Positions 1 to 8,479 are shown, numbered from the stretch's first letter. The stretch: DNA of 29,637 nt from JAUNQW01 sp043424615 (GCA_043424615.1 JBHWOX010000016.1:1-29637), one strand, 5' to 3'. Made by a program: numbers and translations. Notes: generated by a model not told the origin, from the letters alone.

Positions 1-1289
1 TCAAGGATGGTGTGTAGACGACGAGCGCCAATATTCTCTGTTTCTGTGTTTACTTTAAATGATAGGTCAGATATTTTTTGGATAGCTTCTTTAGTAAAAA
101 TCACATTTACATTTTCTGTCGCTAAAAGGGCTTCATACTGCTTAAGTAAGGCATTGTTTGGCTCAGTTAAAATACGGTAGAAATCTTCCGCACTTAAGTC
201 ATCCAATTCTACTCGAATAGGGAAACGACCTTGCAGTTCAGGAATCAGGTCAGATGGTTTGGACATTGAAAAAGCACCTGAGCCAATGAATAACATATGG
301 TCAGTTTTAACCGTCCCATATTTTGTATTCACATGGGTTCCTTCGACTATAGGTAGAATATCCCGCTGGACCCCTTCGCGAGAAACTTCAGCTGAATTGT
401 TGTTACTTTTGGAGGTAATTTTATCAATTTCATCAATGAAGATAATGCCCGAGTTTTCAGCAAGGTCAATCGCTTCTGACTGAACATCTTCGACTTTGAC
501 AATTTTTTCTGCTTCCTCATCCGTCAACAGTTCTAAAGCTTCCTTGACGGTCGTGGTTCGTTCAATTTTCTTTTTAGGCTGGAGAGCACTAAGAGATTGG
601 TTTAAGTCAATCCCCATCTGTTCCAAACCGGCATTCATGGGTCCTACACTCGCTTGAGATTTTTCTTCTAAACGAATGGTCACCTCTTTTTTATCCATTA
701 ATCCCTGTTTCACTTTGGGTCGAAGCTCATCTCGTTGCTGTTGAATATCGTCAGTCACATCTTCTTCAGCTTCTTGATGGGGCATCAAAGCTTCAGGATC
801 GACTCCCATGCTTTCAAACATGGATTGGAAAGGCGAACGGCCCCCATGATTTTTTGCTTTCTTTTCAGCTGGAACCAAGGCAGCGACCACCCGATCAACG
901 GCTTTTTCGTATGCTTCAGGCTGGATGGCTTCTTGCTTTTGTTGGCGGACCATTTTTATGGCTACTTCAACCAAATCACGCACCATGGATTCTACATCAC
1001 GACCGATATAACCGACTTCAGTAAATTTAGTCGCTTCCACTTTAACAAAAGGAGCTCGGACTACATCTGATAAACGGCGAGCAATTTCAGTTTTTCCTAC
1101 CCCAGTAGGGCCAATCATTAAGATATTTTTAGGTGTAATTTCCTTTTGCATGTCATCATCCAATTTCAAACGACGATAACGGTTTCTTAAAGCAATAGCA
1201 ACTGATCGTTTGGCTTCATTTTGACCAATCACATATTTATCTAATTCATCAACAATTTGAGCGGGAGTTAAATCAATCTGGGTATTCAT
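1..1289 (-). CDS. hslU: HslU (ClpY), ATPase subunit of the HslVU protease, C-terminus cut by window edge
   Basis: HslU is the AAA+ hexameric unfoldase that feeds substrates to the HslV peptidase in the cytoplasm. Translating the minus strand from the ATG at 1289 gives a clean frame that is still open at base 1. Visible motifs are Walker A (GPTGVGKT, about residues 60-67) and Walker B (IIFIDEID, about residues 280-287). Between them lies the long variable I-domain, and late in the frame comes the GARRLHT motif near sensor 2. About 430 codons are present against a usual 460-470, so roughly the last 30-40 residues are outside the window. A ribosome site (AGAGGTGA) precedes the ATG. The start is 10 bases downstream of the hslV stop, so the two are surely co-transcribed. 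In Bacillus codY follows; that position is off the window. Confidence 0.96.
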   Translation of the reverse strand, partial: MNTQIDLTPAQIVDELDKYVIGQNEAKRSVAIALRNRYRRLKLDDDMQKEITPKNILMIGPTGVGKTEIARRLSDVVRAPFVKVEATKFTEVGYIGRDVESMVRDLVEVAIKMVRQQKQEAIQPEAYEKAVDRVVAALVPAEKKAKNHGGRSPFQSMFESMGVDPEALMPHQEAEEDVTDDIQQQRDELRPKVKQGLMDKKEVTIRLEEKSQASVGPMNAGLEQMGIDLNQSLSALQPKKKIERTTTVKEALELLTDEEAEKIVKVEDVQSEAIDLAENSGIIFIDEIDKITSKSNNNSAEVSREGVQRDILPIVEGTHVNTKYGTVKTDHMLFIGSGAFSMSKPSDLIPELQGRFPIRVELDDLSAEDFYRILTEPNNALLKQYEALLATENVNVIFTKEAIQKISDLSFKVNTETENIGARRLHTIL

Positions 1290-1298
1290 CAGTCACCT

Positions 1299-1835
1299 CT
1301 AAAATTTCTCACTAATAATATTATGGTTAGTATAAACACAAATATCTGCAGCTATATGCAAAGCCTCGGTGGCTATCTCTTCAGCAGACCGTTCAGGGGC
1401 ATGTTTTTTCATCGCCCGAGCAGCGGCTAGAGCATAGTTTCCACCCGAACCAATCGCTAGAATACCATCATCTGGCGCAATAACTTCACCATTTCCTGAA
1501 ATTAACAGCATGTTATCCTTATCCATCACAATCAAGAGGGCTTCTAAATTTTGCATCATTTTGTCGCCCCGCCATTCTTGGGCAAGTTCGACAGCGGCGC
1601 GCATTAAGTTGCCTTGGAACTCTTCTAAATAGGATTCAAATTTTTCTTCCAAAGTAAAGGCATCGGCCACACTACCAGCAAAACCAGCAATCACTTGATC
1701 ATGGTAGAGCCGGCGGACCTTGCGTGCTGACCCTTTCATCATGACCGTTTCGCCCATGGTCACTTGGCCGTCTCCTGCCATAGCCATTTCGCCTTGGTGA
1801 TTAATTCCTAATATAGTTGTTGAATGAAAGTCCAT
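1299..1835 (-). CDS. hslV: HslV (ClpQ), peptidase subunit of the HslVU protease
   Basis: HslV is a proteasome-beta-like N-terminal-nucleophile peptidase that forms a double hexamer capped by HslU. The 178 residues match the family length. Hallmarks are the TTI start of the mature domain at residues 6-8, AGDGQVT at about 21-27, the ARKVRRL segment, AGFAGSVADAFTL at about 50-62, and GSGGNYALAAARA at about 129-141. A ribosome site (AAAGGAG) lies 7 bases before the ATG, supporting this start. The nucleophile Thr6 is preceded by MDFHS, so it must be exposed by processing unless another residue acts; the Bacillus protein has Ser at position 2 where this one has Asp. The gene sits 12 bases after xerC and 9 before hslU, as in the codV-clpQ-clpY operon. 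Confidence 0.97.
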   Translation of the reverse strand: MDFHSTTILGINHQGEMAMAGDGQVTMGETVMMKGSARKVRRLYHDQVIAGFAGSVADAFTLEEKFESYLEEFQGNLMRAAVELAQEWRGDKMMQNLEALLIVMDKDNMLLISGNGEVIAPDDGILAIGSGGNYALAAARAMKKHAPERSAEEIATEALHIAADICVYTNHNIISEKF

Positions 1836-1847
1836 GTTTCATCTCCT

Positions 1848-2747
1848 TTATGAACGAGAAAAATATTTATTATATTCAGCTTGCAAATGTTCCTTAGTCA
1901 CATGGGTATAGACCTGAGTAGAACTTAAGGAAGAATGGCCGAGTAATTCTTGGACTGCCCGAATGTCAGCCCCCTTATTTAGTAAATGAGTTGCAAAAGA
2001 ATGTCGGATTTTATGGGGATGAATGTCAGCAGTCAAAGAAGATTTTTTAACTATTTGATCTAATATATACTCGACACCTTGTGGGGTTAAAGGATCCGCA
2101 TGATGGTTAACAAAGACGTAGTCATGGTCTTTGTGGTGGTGGTCCATCAACACTTGTCGGCCTTTTTCAAAATATTCCTTCAAAGCATCGGCTGCAAAAG
2201 ACCCAAAGGGAATATAGCGATCCTTATTTCCTTTCCCCCTGACAAAAATTAAACTCATCGCAAAGTCCACATCTTCCATTTTCAAGTGGACGCATTCATT
2301 TAATCGAATGCCTGTAGCATAAAATAATTCTAATAGGGCTGCATTTCGATAATCAAGGGCCTGGTCTCCCTGGCATGCCCTAAACAGCTCTTCCATTTCT
2401 TGCTCATAAAAAAAATCAGGCAGCTGTTTGGCACTGGTCTTCATATTCAATTGAGCAAACGGATTAGAGCCGACTTCTTCATTTTTTAGGAGAAAATAGT
2501 AAAGGGCACGCAAAGACGAAATTTTGCGAGCAATGGTGCTTCGCTCATACTCTTGATCCGTCAGATAAGTGAGGTAAATGCGTGCATCCGCATAGGAGAC
2601 CCCTTTCAAATCTTCCTCTCCTGTTTCTTTTAAAAAGCAAATAAAATCCTGACAGTCTGCTAGATAGGCCTTAGCCGTTTGGTCAGAATAATGACGCTCA
2701 TTTAATAGATATGATTCAAAATAATGAAGAAAATCTTGATTATCCAT
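1848..2747 (-). CDS. xerC: XerC/CodV tyrosine site-specific recombinase
   Basis: This recombinase probably acts at the chromosome dif site to resolve dimers, together with a XerD encoded elsewhere. The 299 residues are normal for the family. An N-terminal SAM-like core-binding domain covers about residues 1-100 and the catalytic domain follows. All catalytic residues are visible: Arg148 (ATGIRLNE), Lys172 (GKGNKD), His245 and Arg248 (HPHKIRHS), His271 (LLGHSS) and Tyr280 (QVYTH). A short His-rich insert (DHHHKDH, about 202-208) lies before the beta-strand leading to the HxxR motif. A GGAGG ribosome site lies 6 bases before the ATG. It is first in the xerC-hslV-hslU unit, the position of codV in Bacillus, which favours XerC over XerD. 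Phage integrase was considered and rejected because of this context. Confidence 0.93.
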   Translation of the reverse strand: MDNQDFLHYFESYLLNERHYSDQTAKAYLADCQDFICFLKETGEEDLKGVSYADARIYLTYLTDQEYERSTIARKISSLRALYYFLLKNEEVGSNPFAQLNMKTSAKQLPDFFYEQEMEELFRACQGDQALDYRNAALLELFYATGIRLNECVHLKMEDVDFAMSLIFVRGKGNKDRYIPFGSFAADALKEYFEKGRQVLMDHHHKDHDYVFVNHHADPLTPQGVEYILDQIVKKSSLTADIHPHKIRHSFATHLLNKGADIRAVQELLGHSSLSSTQVYTHVTKEHLQAEYNKYFSRS

Positions 2748-2771
2748 GCTTTGCCTCCATCTATAAAACCT

Positions 2772-2800
2772 ATGTTAACACATGGACTCAGCTTTTTTAA
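2772..2800 (-). promoter_or_regulatory. Possible promoter of xerC-hslVU
   Basis: On the minus strand TTAAAA (-35, 2795-2800) is spaced 17 bases from TAACAT (-10, 2772-2777), and a TG lies one base before the -10 (extended -10). Both boxes are weak, each 4 of 6 to consensus. A promoter is expected here because the topA terminator lies just upstream. The -10 overlaps the palindrome TGTTAACA, which could also be a protein site. Confidence 0.35.
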
Positions 2801-2846
2801 TTGCTGGCACTTTAAGTTTCTCTTAAATTTTTGCCTTTCGCCTATA

Positions 2847-2879
2847 GAAAAAAACTAAGGTCTGCCGACTCTTAGTTTT
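2847..2879 (-). terminator. Terminator of topA
   Basis: On the minus strand the sequence AAAACTAAG, a GTC/GAC inner pair around GGCA, and CTTAGTTTTTTT fold into a stem of about 11-12 pairs ending in a T run. It lies about 50 bases after the topA stop codon and separates topA from xerC. Confidence 0.8.
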
Positions 2880-2926
2880 GATCCTAAAAGATTAATCACT
2901 GTAGGCTAACAGCTTAAATCTTGCCT

Positions 2927-5008
2927 TTATTTTACTTCATCCGCTTTTGGCACTTCTTCATAATCACAATTTGGACATACAATATTTTTGGATCCTCGTT
3001 TTTTCTTTTCAACCAAGTAGGTATCACATTTCGGACAGTTGCGCCCCACTGGTTTATCCCAAGAAGAAAATTCACAGTCGGGGTAGCGTTCGCATCCCCA
3101 GAAAATACGTCCTTTTTTGGTTTTTCTTTCGACAATTTCACCCTTGCCGCATGCTGGGCATTGAACTCCAATTTTTTTCAAAATAGCTTTAGTGTTTCGA
3201 CAATCTGGAAAGTTTGAACACGCATAAAATTTACCATAGCGGCCCATTTTAATAACCATTTCGTGCCCACATTTTTCACAGTCGAAACCAGCAGGTTCAT
3301 CTTGGATGTCAATTTCTTCAATATTTTCTTCAGCTTCTTCTACTTTTTTATGGAAGGGTCTATAGAACTGATCAATTAAATCTTTCCAGTACTCTTCTCC
3401 CTCTTCCACGCTATCTAATTCTTTTTCCATTTCAGCTGTAAATTCAACGTCTACCAATTCTGGAAAGGCTTCAGCCACTAAGTCATTGACTGCTTCTCCT
3501 AATTCAGTGGGTTCAAAGCGTTTGACAACCATGGTGACATAATAGCGTTTTCGTAGAGTTTCAATGGTAGGAGAATAGGTAGAAGGTCTTCCCACACCAT
3601 TTTCTTCTAACCATTTGATCAAAGCTGCTTCAGTGAAACGTGCTGGAGGTTGGGTGAAATGCTGTTCAGGATTCATTTCATCACATGTCAGCTTGTCTCC
3701 CACGTCCATATCTGATAAAACATTGTCTTTTTTCTTAGAATTGGTTTTATAAACTTTGGTAAAACCATCAAATTTCATTTGAGACCCATTTGCGCGGAAA
3801 GTCACACCATTTTGTTCAATATCTGCACGGACGGTATCAAAAACAGCTGGTGTCATCAAGGAAGCAGTAAATCTCGACCAAATCAGCCGATATAATTTTA
3901 ACTGGTCCTTAGTGAGATATTTCTCAATGGATTCAGGGGCACGGCTGGGATCAGTGGGGCGAACCGCTTCGTGGGCGTCTTGGCTGCCTGCTTGAGCCAC
4001 TGATTTTTTAACCTTATTTTGGGCATACTCTTCCCCATATTGCTCGATAATAAATTGCGTTCCAGCATTTTTAGCTTGGTCTGAAATGCGTGTGGAGTCT
4101 GTACGCATATAGGTAATCAGACCTTGAGCAGCACCTCGACCTATCTTTATTCCTTCATATAATTGCTGAGCAACCATCATAGTCTTAGACGTTCTAAAAT
4201 TTAGTCGATGTGCAGCATCCTGCTGCATGGTTGATGTCGTATAAGGGGCGTAAGGTTGACGCTTTCGTTCAGATTTTTTGAGATCGACTAACTCAAAATC
4301 ACTCTTTTGATCAAGCCGGGCCATAATGGCTTGAACATCGTCATTATTTTTTAAATCTTTTTTCTTACCATCTAATTGGTGGAAATTTGCTTCAAACTTA
4401 CTTCGCCCCTTCTTGAAAGTGGAAGGAATGGTCCAATACTCTTCCGGTTTAAAATCCCGAATTTCTTTTTCACGGTCGATAATGGTTTTTAATGCCAAGG
4501 ACTGAACACGACCGGCACTCAAACCAATTTTGATTTTCTTCCATAATATAGGAGAAATTTCATAGCCGACAATCCGGTCTAAGATTCGGCGTGCTTGTTG
4601 AGAATCCACTAAATCTTGATCCAGAGTACGAGGTGACTTAAAAGCATTTTTGACAGCATCTTTGGTGATCTCATTAAAGGCCACTCGATTCTCATCTTTA
4701 GGATCCAAGTCTAACATATGGGATAAATGCCAAGCAATGGCTTCCCCTTCACGGTCCGGGTCGGAAGCCAGATATACTTTTTCAGCTTTCTTGTTGAGTC
4801 GTTTTAGCTCCTTCACCACGGGTCCTTTACCTCGAATGGTAATATAGTCAGGTTCATAATTATTTTCAAAGTCAATGCCCATGCGACTTTTAGGCAGATC
4901 ACGCACATGCCCCTTAGAAGCAACGACCTTGTAATTTTTACCTAAATATTTTTCAATTGTTTTGGCTTTTGCTGGCGATTCCACGATAACTAAATACTTA
5001 AATGACAT
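2927..5008 (-). CDS. topA: DNA topoisomerase I (type IA)
   Basis: TopA relaxes negative supercoils by transient single-strand cleavage and so balances gyrase. The 693 residues match Firmicutes TopA. The N-terminal Toprim domain has Glu10 (VVESPAKAKT) and the DxDxE motif Asp83/Asp85/Glu87 (SDPDREGE). The catalytic tyrosine is Tyr300 in ITYMRTDSTR. The C-terminus carries three four-cysteine zinc ribbons starting near residues 577 (CEKC...C...C), 617 (CPAC) and 658 (CPKC...CPNC), as in Bacillus TopA. AGGAGG lies 5 bases before the ATG. The gene has its own promoter between dprA and topA, and a terminator downstream. In Bacillus and many relatives trmFO follows topA, but here xerC does. Confidence 0.98.
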   Translation of the reverse strand: MSFKYLVIVESPAKAKTIEKYLGKNYKVVASKGHVRDLPKSRMGIDFENNYEPDYITIRGKGPVVKELKRLNKKAEKVYLASDPDREGEAIAWHLSHMLDLDPKDENRVAFNEITKDAVKNAFKSPRTLDQDLVDSQQARRILDRIVGYEISPILWKKIKIGLSAGRVQSLALKTIIDREKEIRDFKPEEYWTIPSTFKKGRSKFEANFHQLDGKKKDLKNNDDVQAIMARLDQKSDFELVDLKKSERKRQPYAPYTTSTMQQDAAHRLNFRTSKTMMVAQQLYEGIKIGRGAAQGLITYMRTDSTRISDQAKNAGTQFIIEQYGEEYAQNKVKKSVAQAGSQDAHEAVRPTDPSRAPESIEKYLTKDQLKLYRLIWSRFTASLMTPAVFDTVRADIEQNGVTFRANGSQMKFDGFTKVYKTNSKKKDNVLSDMDVGDKLTCDEMNPEQHFTQPPARFTEAALIKWLEENGVGRPSTYSPTIETLRKRYYVTMVVKRFEPTELGEAVNDLVAEAFPELVDVEFTAEMEKELDSVEEGEEYWKDLIDQFYRPFHKKVEEAEENIEEIDIQDEPAGFDCEKCGHEMVIKMGRYGKFYACSNFPDCRNTKAILKKIGVQCPACGKGEIVERKTKKGRIFWGCERYPDCEFSSWDKPVGRNCPKCDTYLVEKKKRGSKNIVCPNCDYEEVPKADEVK

Positions 5009-5059
5009 GGAATCCTCCTCTCATTTCGATTATATTCTAAAAGCTTGCAAATCGATTGT

Positions 5060-5088
5060 ATTCTATTCTATGCCTGTTGATTTGTCAA
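5060..5088 (-). promoter_or_regulatory. Sigma-A promoter of topA
   Basis: On the minus strand a perfect TTGACA (-35, 5083-5088) is followed after 17 bases by TAGAAT (-10, 5060-5065; 5 of 6). The expected start lies near 5053, about 45 bases before the topA ATG. The -35 begins only 5 bases beyond the dprA stop codon, so topA is independently expressed. TopA promoters in other bacteria often respond to supercoiling; nothing in this sequence proves it here. Confidence 0.8.
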
Positions 5089-5092
5089 TTAT

Positions 5093-5971
5093 TTAGATAA
5101 ATCTTTGCAAGTCATCCAAAATATCTTGGCTGGATAAAACGCATTTGGCCCCATGTTTGATGAGGTCATTACATCCTTCTGACAGTTCAGAATAAATGGA
5201 TCCAGGCACTGCAAATACCTCTCGCCCTTCATTTAATGCGATATTGGCTGTAATTAAACTTCCACTCCTAAATTGGGCTTCAACGACCAAACACCCCTGA
5301 GATAGGCCAGCAATAATTCGATTACGCATGGGGAAATGAGCGGGCAATGGCGGACGACCTAAAGGGTATTCACTGACAACCGCCTGCTGGTGGCTCATAT
5401 CCAACTACAATTGGCGATTTTCAGCAGGATACACCCGGTCTAAGCCAGTCCCAATCACCCCAATCGTCTGTCCACCTTCTTGGAGAGCGGCCCGGTGAGA
5501 GAGGGTATCGACCCCACGCGCCAAACCACTCACAATAACCCAATCTTCAGCAATGATGTCAACCATCATATCTTTAATGACTTGTTCAGCATAAGCACTG
5601 CACCGTCTTGATCCCACTATAGCAAGAGAAGGCCTTGACAATAAGCTCAAATCACCCTTGACATATAAGCCGAGTGGCGCTTCATAAATATGCTTTAGCT
5701 GGGGAGGATAGGCTGGATGGTCGAAATCAATCCAGTTAATCCCCCATTCTTTTAGTTCATCTTCTAACTCTGAAACAGACAAACGGGTAAAAAAATCGCT
5801 ATCAATGGAATAAGTGGGCATTTTTTGATTCCAAGCTGGGATTACTGACTGTAAATCTAAATCCTTCTGCTCAGCAAAGGTCAGCAACTGCCATTTCTTA
5901 GCAACCGACAAAGCAGGATAGTGACTTAAAGCAAACAGAAAATAAGGACGATTAAAATTTTGCTGGGACAT
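5093..5971 (-). pseudogene. dprA: DprA/Smf DNA-processing protein, interrupted by one in-frame TAG
   Basis: DprA loads RecA onto incoming single-stranded DNA during transformation. From the ATG at 5971 (AAAGGAGG site 6 bases upstream) the frame encodes 188 residues. These include an N-terminal SAM-like region, the Rossmann start with IVGSRRCSAYAEQ and the SGLARGVDTLSHRAAL motif, and then GTGLDRVYPAENRQL. There a TAG (5405-5407) stops it. The same frame continues without any shift for 103 more codons with the expected second half of the domain: SEYPLG, FPMRNRIIAGLS, RSGSLITA, GREVFAVPGS. Together, about 292 codons is normal length. No other damage is visible, so the mutation is recent, is read through, or is a sequencing error. 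A TTG directly after the TAG and an ATG two codons later could restart translation, but there is no ribosome site for them. The N-terminal product alone lacks half of the Rossmann fold and is unlikely to work. Confidence 0.88.
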
Positions 5972-6027
5972 TGCCTTCCTCCTTTTGTACTTTCATCTTT
6001 AACATACGCAAAAAGAAGGGCTAGTTG

Positions 6028-6834
6028 TTATTTTAAAAACTTTTGCACCGGTTTAAACGATTGGCGGTGAATCGGACAAGGGCCTTCACTCTCTAGTGCG
6101 TCCATATGCGCTTTGGTTCCATAGCCCATATGGTGTTCAAAACCATAAGCCGGATACTTTTTACCATAATCTTTCATCAGCCGATCTCTTTTTTCTTTGG
6201 CTAAAATGCTAGCACAAGCTATAGACAAAGACCGGTCATCCCCTTTTATTATAGCTTTTTGAGGGATGGAAATAGACAATTGAACGGCATCCGCTAAAAC
6301 AAAATCAATGGCTAATTCTTCTTGAATGGATCGGATAGCTTGGGTCATGGCGAGACGACTGGCCTCTAAAATATTTAAACGGTCAATGTCTTCCGCTTCC
6401 ACTTGCCCATAACTATAAGCTAAGGCTTGATCTTTAATTTGCTCTTCAAGTGCATGTCTTACTTTAGCAGACAACTGTTTAGAGTCTTTGACTCCCAATA
6501 GCTGAGGGTCCGGTGGCAAGACCACAGCAGCGGCAACAACGGGACCAGCTAGAGGGCCTCGGCCGACTTCATCAACGCCAACAATATGTTGGTAGCCTTG
6601 CCCCCAATAATGTTTTTCTAATTTCAGTCGTTGGTCACGTTCAGCCAAAAGTTGTTTTTCCTTTTCGATTTTCTTGTGACTGGCCTTCAAAAAATCCTGA
6701 ACACCCTTGCGTGTATCGGTGGACAAAAGGTTAAGTTCAGCTTCTGTTATGGAGCCTAGGTTTGCAAAATAATCCTTAATAGCAGATATCGTCCATGAAG
6801 ATAAATCATTGGGAGTATTAGTCATCATTCTCAT
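6028..6834 (-). CDS. rnhB: Ribonuclease HII
   Basis: RNase HII removes misincorporated ribonucleotides and RNA primers from RNA-DNA hybrids. The catalytic DEDD set is visible as Asp88-Glu89 (GVDEVGRGPLAGP), Asp182 (LADAV) and Asp199 (IIKGDDRS). The C-terminal HMGYGTKAHMDAL region is also typical. The N-terminal extension of about 80 residues before the core is normal in Bacillota RNase HII. The start is uncertain: ATG codons at 6834, 6828 and 6825 are all possible. The gene overlaps the rbgA stop by 17 bases if 6834 is used, suggesting translational coupling. Order rbgA-rnhB-dprA-topA is as in Bacillus. Confidence 0.97.
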   Translation of the reverse strand: MRMMTNTPNDLSSWTISAIKDYFANLGSITEAELNLLSTDTRKGVQDFLKASHKKIEKEKQLLAERDQRLKLEKHYWGQGYQHIVGVDEVGRGPLAGPVVAAAVVLPPDPQLLGVKDSKQLSAKVRHALEEQIKDQALAYSYGQVEAEDIDRLNILEASRLAMTQAIRSIQEELAIDFVLADAVQLSISIPQKAIIKGDDRSLSIACASILAKEKRDRLMKDYGKKYPAYGFEHHMGYGTKAHMDALESEGPCPIHRQSFKPVQKFLK

Positions 6835-7684
6835 CCATCAACAGGTCTTCTCCTAAGCGGTCAAAAGACATCGGCCCTAAAATTCCCTTGCGGATTTCAT
6901 TCACAATCATGGTAGAGGCGCGTTCATAATCATCTCGAAAGCCGCGTTTGTATGAAATTTCCATTAACAAATCTACCAAAGAGAGCTCCATCTCATCGTC
7001 GGTTAAATTGTATCGCTTTTGTAAGGATTGAGGATAGTGAGCCTTTAATTCCTCTAAAGCGTATAGGGCAATATCATCCATATGGAGTAGGCGGTCGGGA
7101 ATTGCACCTGTCAGAGCTAAGCGGTAGCCGATAATTTCTTTTTCAAATTTTGGCCATAACATCCCAGGGGTATCCAACAATTCCAATTGTTTACCATATT
7201 TCACCCATTGTTGCTGCTGGGTCACTCCTGGGGTATTGGCCGCCTTAGCTGCCTTGCGCCCAGCTATCCGATTGATTAAGGTTGACTTACCGACATTGGG
7301 CACCCCCACAACAATGGCTCGGATAGCTCGTTCTTGATAGCCTTTATCTGATCTTTTTTCAAAATGATCTTTCAGGGCTTGCCGTGCCATTTTCAGAATG
7401 TTTTTCCATTCTTTTGGATTATTAGCATCGATGGCAATGACCGCTTGTCCGTTTTCCTTAAAATAATTTAACCATTCTTTTAAAACATCTGGATCAGCCA
7501 AATCTTTCTTCATTAAAATGATGAGCCGGGGTTTATCTGCTGCTAATTCGTCAATATCAGGATTATCACTTGAAGCCGGCACTCGCGCATCACGCAGTTC
7601 AAAGATAATATCAACTAGATGTAGTTTTTCAGCAAATTGTCTTTTAGCCTTGGCCATATGACCAGGGTACCATTGGATTGTCAT
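6818..7684 (-). CDS. rbgA: Ribosome biogenesis GTPase RbgA (YlqF)
   Basis: RbgA is a circularly permuted GTPase that assists late assembly of the 50S subunit. The permuted motif order can be read directly: the G4-type LMKKDLAD comes first (about residues 57-64), then G1 GVPNVGKST and the G3-type LLDTPG. The protein opens with WYPGHMAKA, a hallmark of the YlqF family, and ends with a C-terminal helical domain that binds rRNA. Its 288 residues are the family norm. AAAGGAAG lies 6 bases before the ATG. The stop codon falls inside the start region of rnhB. No clear promoter is seen between it and the lepB terminator. Confidence 0.96.
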   Translation of the reverse strand: MTIQWYPGHMAKAKRQFAEKLHLVDIIFELRDARVPASSDNPDIDELAADKPRLIILMKKDLADPDVLKEWLNYFKENGQAVIAIDANNPKEWKNILKMARQALKDHFEKRSDKGYQERAIRAIVVGVPNVGKSTLINRIAGRKAAKAANTPGVTQQQQWVKYGKQLELLDTPGMLWPKFEKEIIGYRLALTGAIPDRLLHMDDIALYALEELKAHYPQSLQKRYNLTDDEMELSLVDLLMEISYKRGFRDDYERASTMIVNEIRKGILGPMSFDRLGEDLLMDENDD

Positions 7685-7727
7685 CTTTTACTTCCTTTCT
7701 GCTGTAAAAATGATCTTAAATAGAAAG

Positions 7728-7749
7728 AGCTGTGACTTTTGTCACAGCT
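7728..7749 (-). terminator. Hairpin after lepB, probable terminator
   Basis: A perfect 9-pair stem, AGCTGTGAC with GTCACAGCT around a 4-base loop, lies 10 bases after the lepB stop codon. On the minus strand it is followed by CTTTCTATTT, an imperfect U tract. Termination may therefore be partial, letting transcripts reach rbgA. Confidence 0.65.
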
Positions 7750-7759
7750 TGTTCAACTC

Positions 7760-8419
7760 TTATGCAATTAAGCTAGGGACGGTAGGGAAATGAGCCATAG
7801 CCTGGCTTTGATTGTCTTGGCTAATGGAATTGACATTCCCAAATTTATTAAGTGGCCAAATTCTAAAATTGGCAGTCCCTTCGACCGCTTCTTCTGGAAT
7901 AAAGCCAAAGCTCCGACTATCCTTTGAATTAGCCCGATTATCTCCTAAAACAAAATAATGGTCTGGCGGAACAACCGCTTGGCCAGTTAACTCTTCCAGA
8001 GTAAAGTCAGGAACAAAGGAAGGCCAGTTTGGATCGTTTTCAATCAGCTCCTCCAGATAAGGTTCAGCTACTGGCTGATCATTGATATACAGTTGTCCAT
8101 CTTGATAGGCCAAGCTATCTCCTTCTTTAGCAATCACCCGCTTGATATATTTACTGTATGATCCATCAGGTGCAGGAAAAACAACCACATCCAAATGATC
8201 AGCTTCATCCCTTTTATTTAAGATCAGCCGGTCCCCATCTTGCAAAGTGGGTTCCATCGATGGCCCGTCAACAACGACGGGGACGAATAAGAAGTGGCGG
8301 ATGGCAAATAAAATCGCAAAAATGATAGCTAAAAAAACTATATACTCTAAAATTTCACGGCCAATCGATTCTTGATTTTCATCATAGCTTCGACGGCTAG
8401 ACTTGGCTTGTCGTGACAT
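7760..8419 (-). CDS. lepB: Signal peptidase I
   Basis: This membrane protease removes signal peptides from secreted proteins. A basic N-terminus is followed by one membrane segment (about residues 24-45). The catalytic Ser is in GPSMEPTL (about residue 54) and the catalytic Lys in KYIKRVIA (about residue 93). The conserved box LGDNRANSKDSRSFG follows. The open frame extends to a TTG at 8440, but I prefer the ATG at 8419 (219 residues). The strong promoter just upstream would start RNA near 8444, leaving almost no leader for the TTG. The C-terminus carries a tail of about 20 residues beyond the last conserved box, of no known role. The gene follows ctpA but has its own promoter. Confidence 0.95.
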   Translation of the reverse strand: MSRQAKSSRRSYDENQESIGREILEYIVFLAIIFAILFAIRHFLFVPVVVDGPSMEPTLQDGDRLILNKRDEADHLDVVVFPAPDGSYSKYIKRVIAKEGDSLAYQDGQLYINDQPVAEPYLEELIENDPNWPSFVPDFTLEELTGQAVVPPDHYFVLGDNRANSKDSRSFGFIPEEAVEGTANFRIWPLNKFGNVNSISQDNQSQAMAHFPTVPSLIA

Positions 8420-8450
8420 GGACTTCCCTACTTTCTTCAAACTCGCTTTA

Positions 8451-8479
8451 ATTATAATTTAATTATTCTAGACTTGCAA
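8451..8479 (-). promoter_or_regulatory. Sigma-A promoter of lepB
   Basis: On the minus strand TTGCAA (-35, 8474-8479) is separated by exactly 17 bases from a perfect TATAAT (-10, 8451-8456). It fills the short gap between ctpA and lepB. The predicted start near 8444 favours the ATG at 8419 as the lepB start codon. Confidence 0.75.

Noticed and set aside
735..1070. Plus-strand open frame of 111 codons
   Set aside because: It lies wholly antisense to hslU, has no ribosome site, and its translation resembles no protein family.
1848..2747. Possible phage or transposon integrase
   Set aside because: The xerC-hslV-hslU context and normal length indicate the chromosomal dimer-resolution recombinase.
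2932..3217. Short open frames on both strands over the 3' end of topA
   Set aside because: They are in other frames of the zinc-ribbon region of topA; the Cys-rich frame is clearly the coding one.
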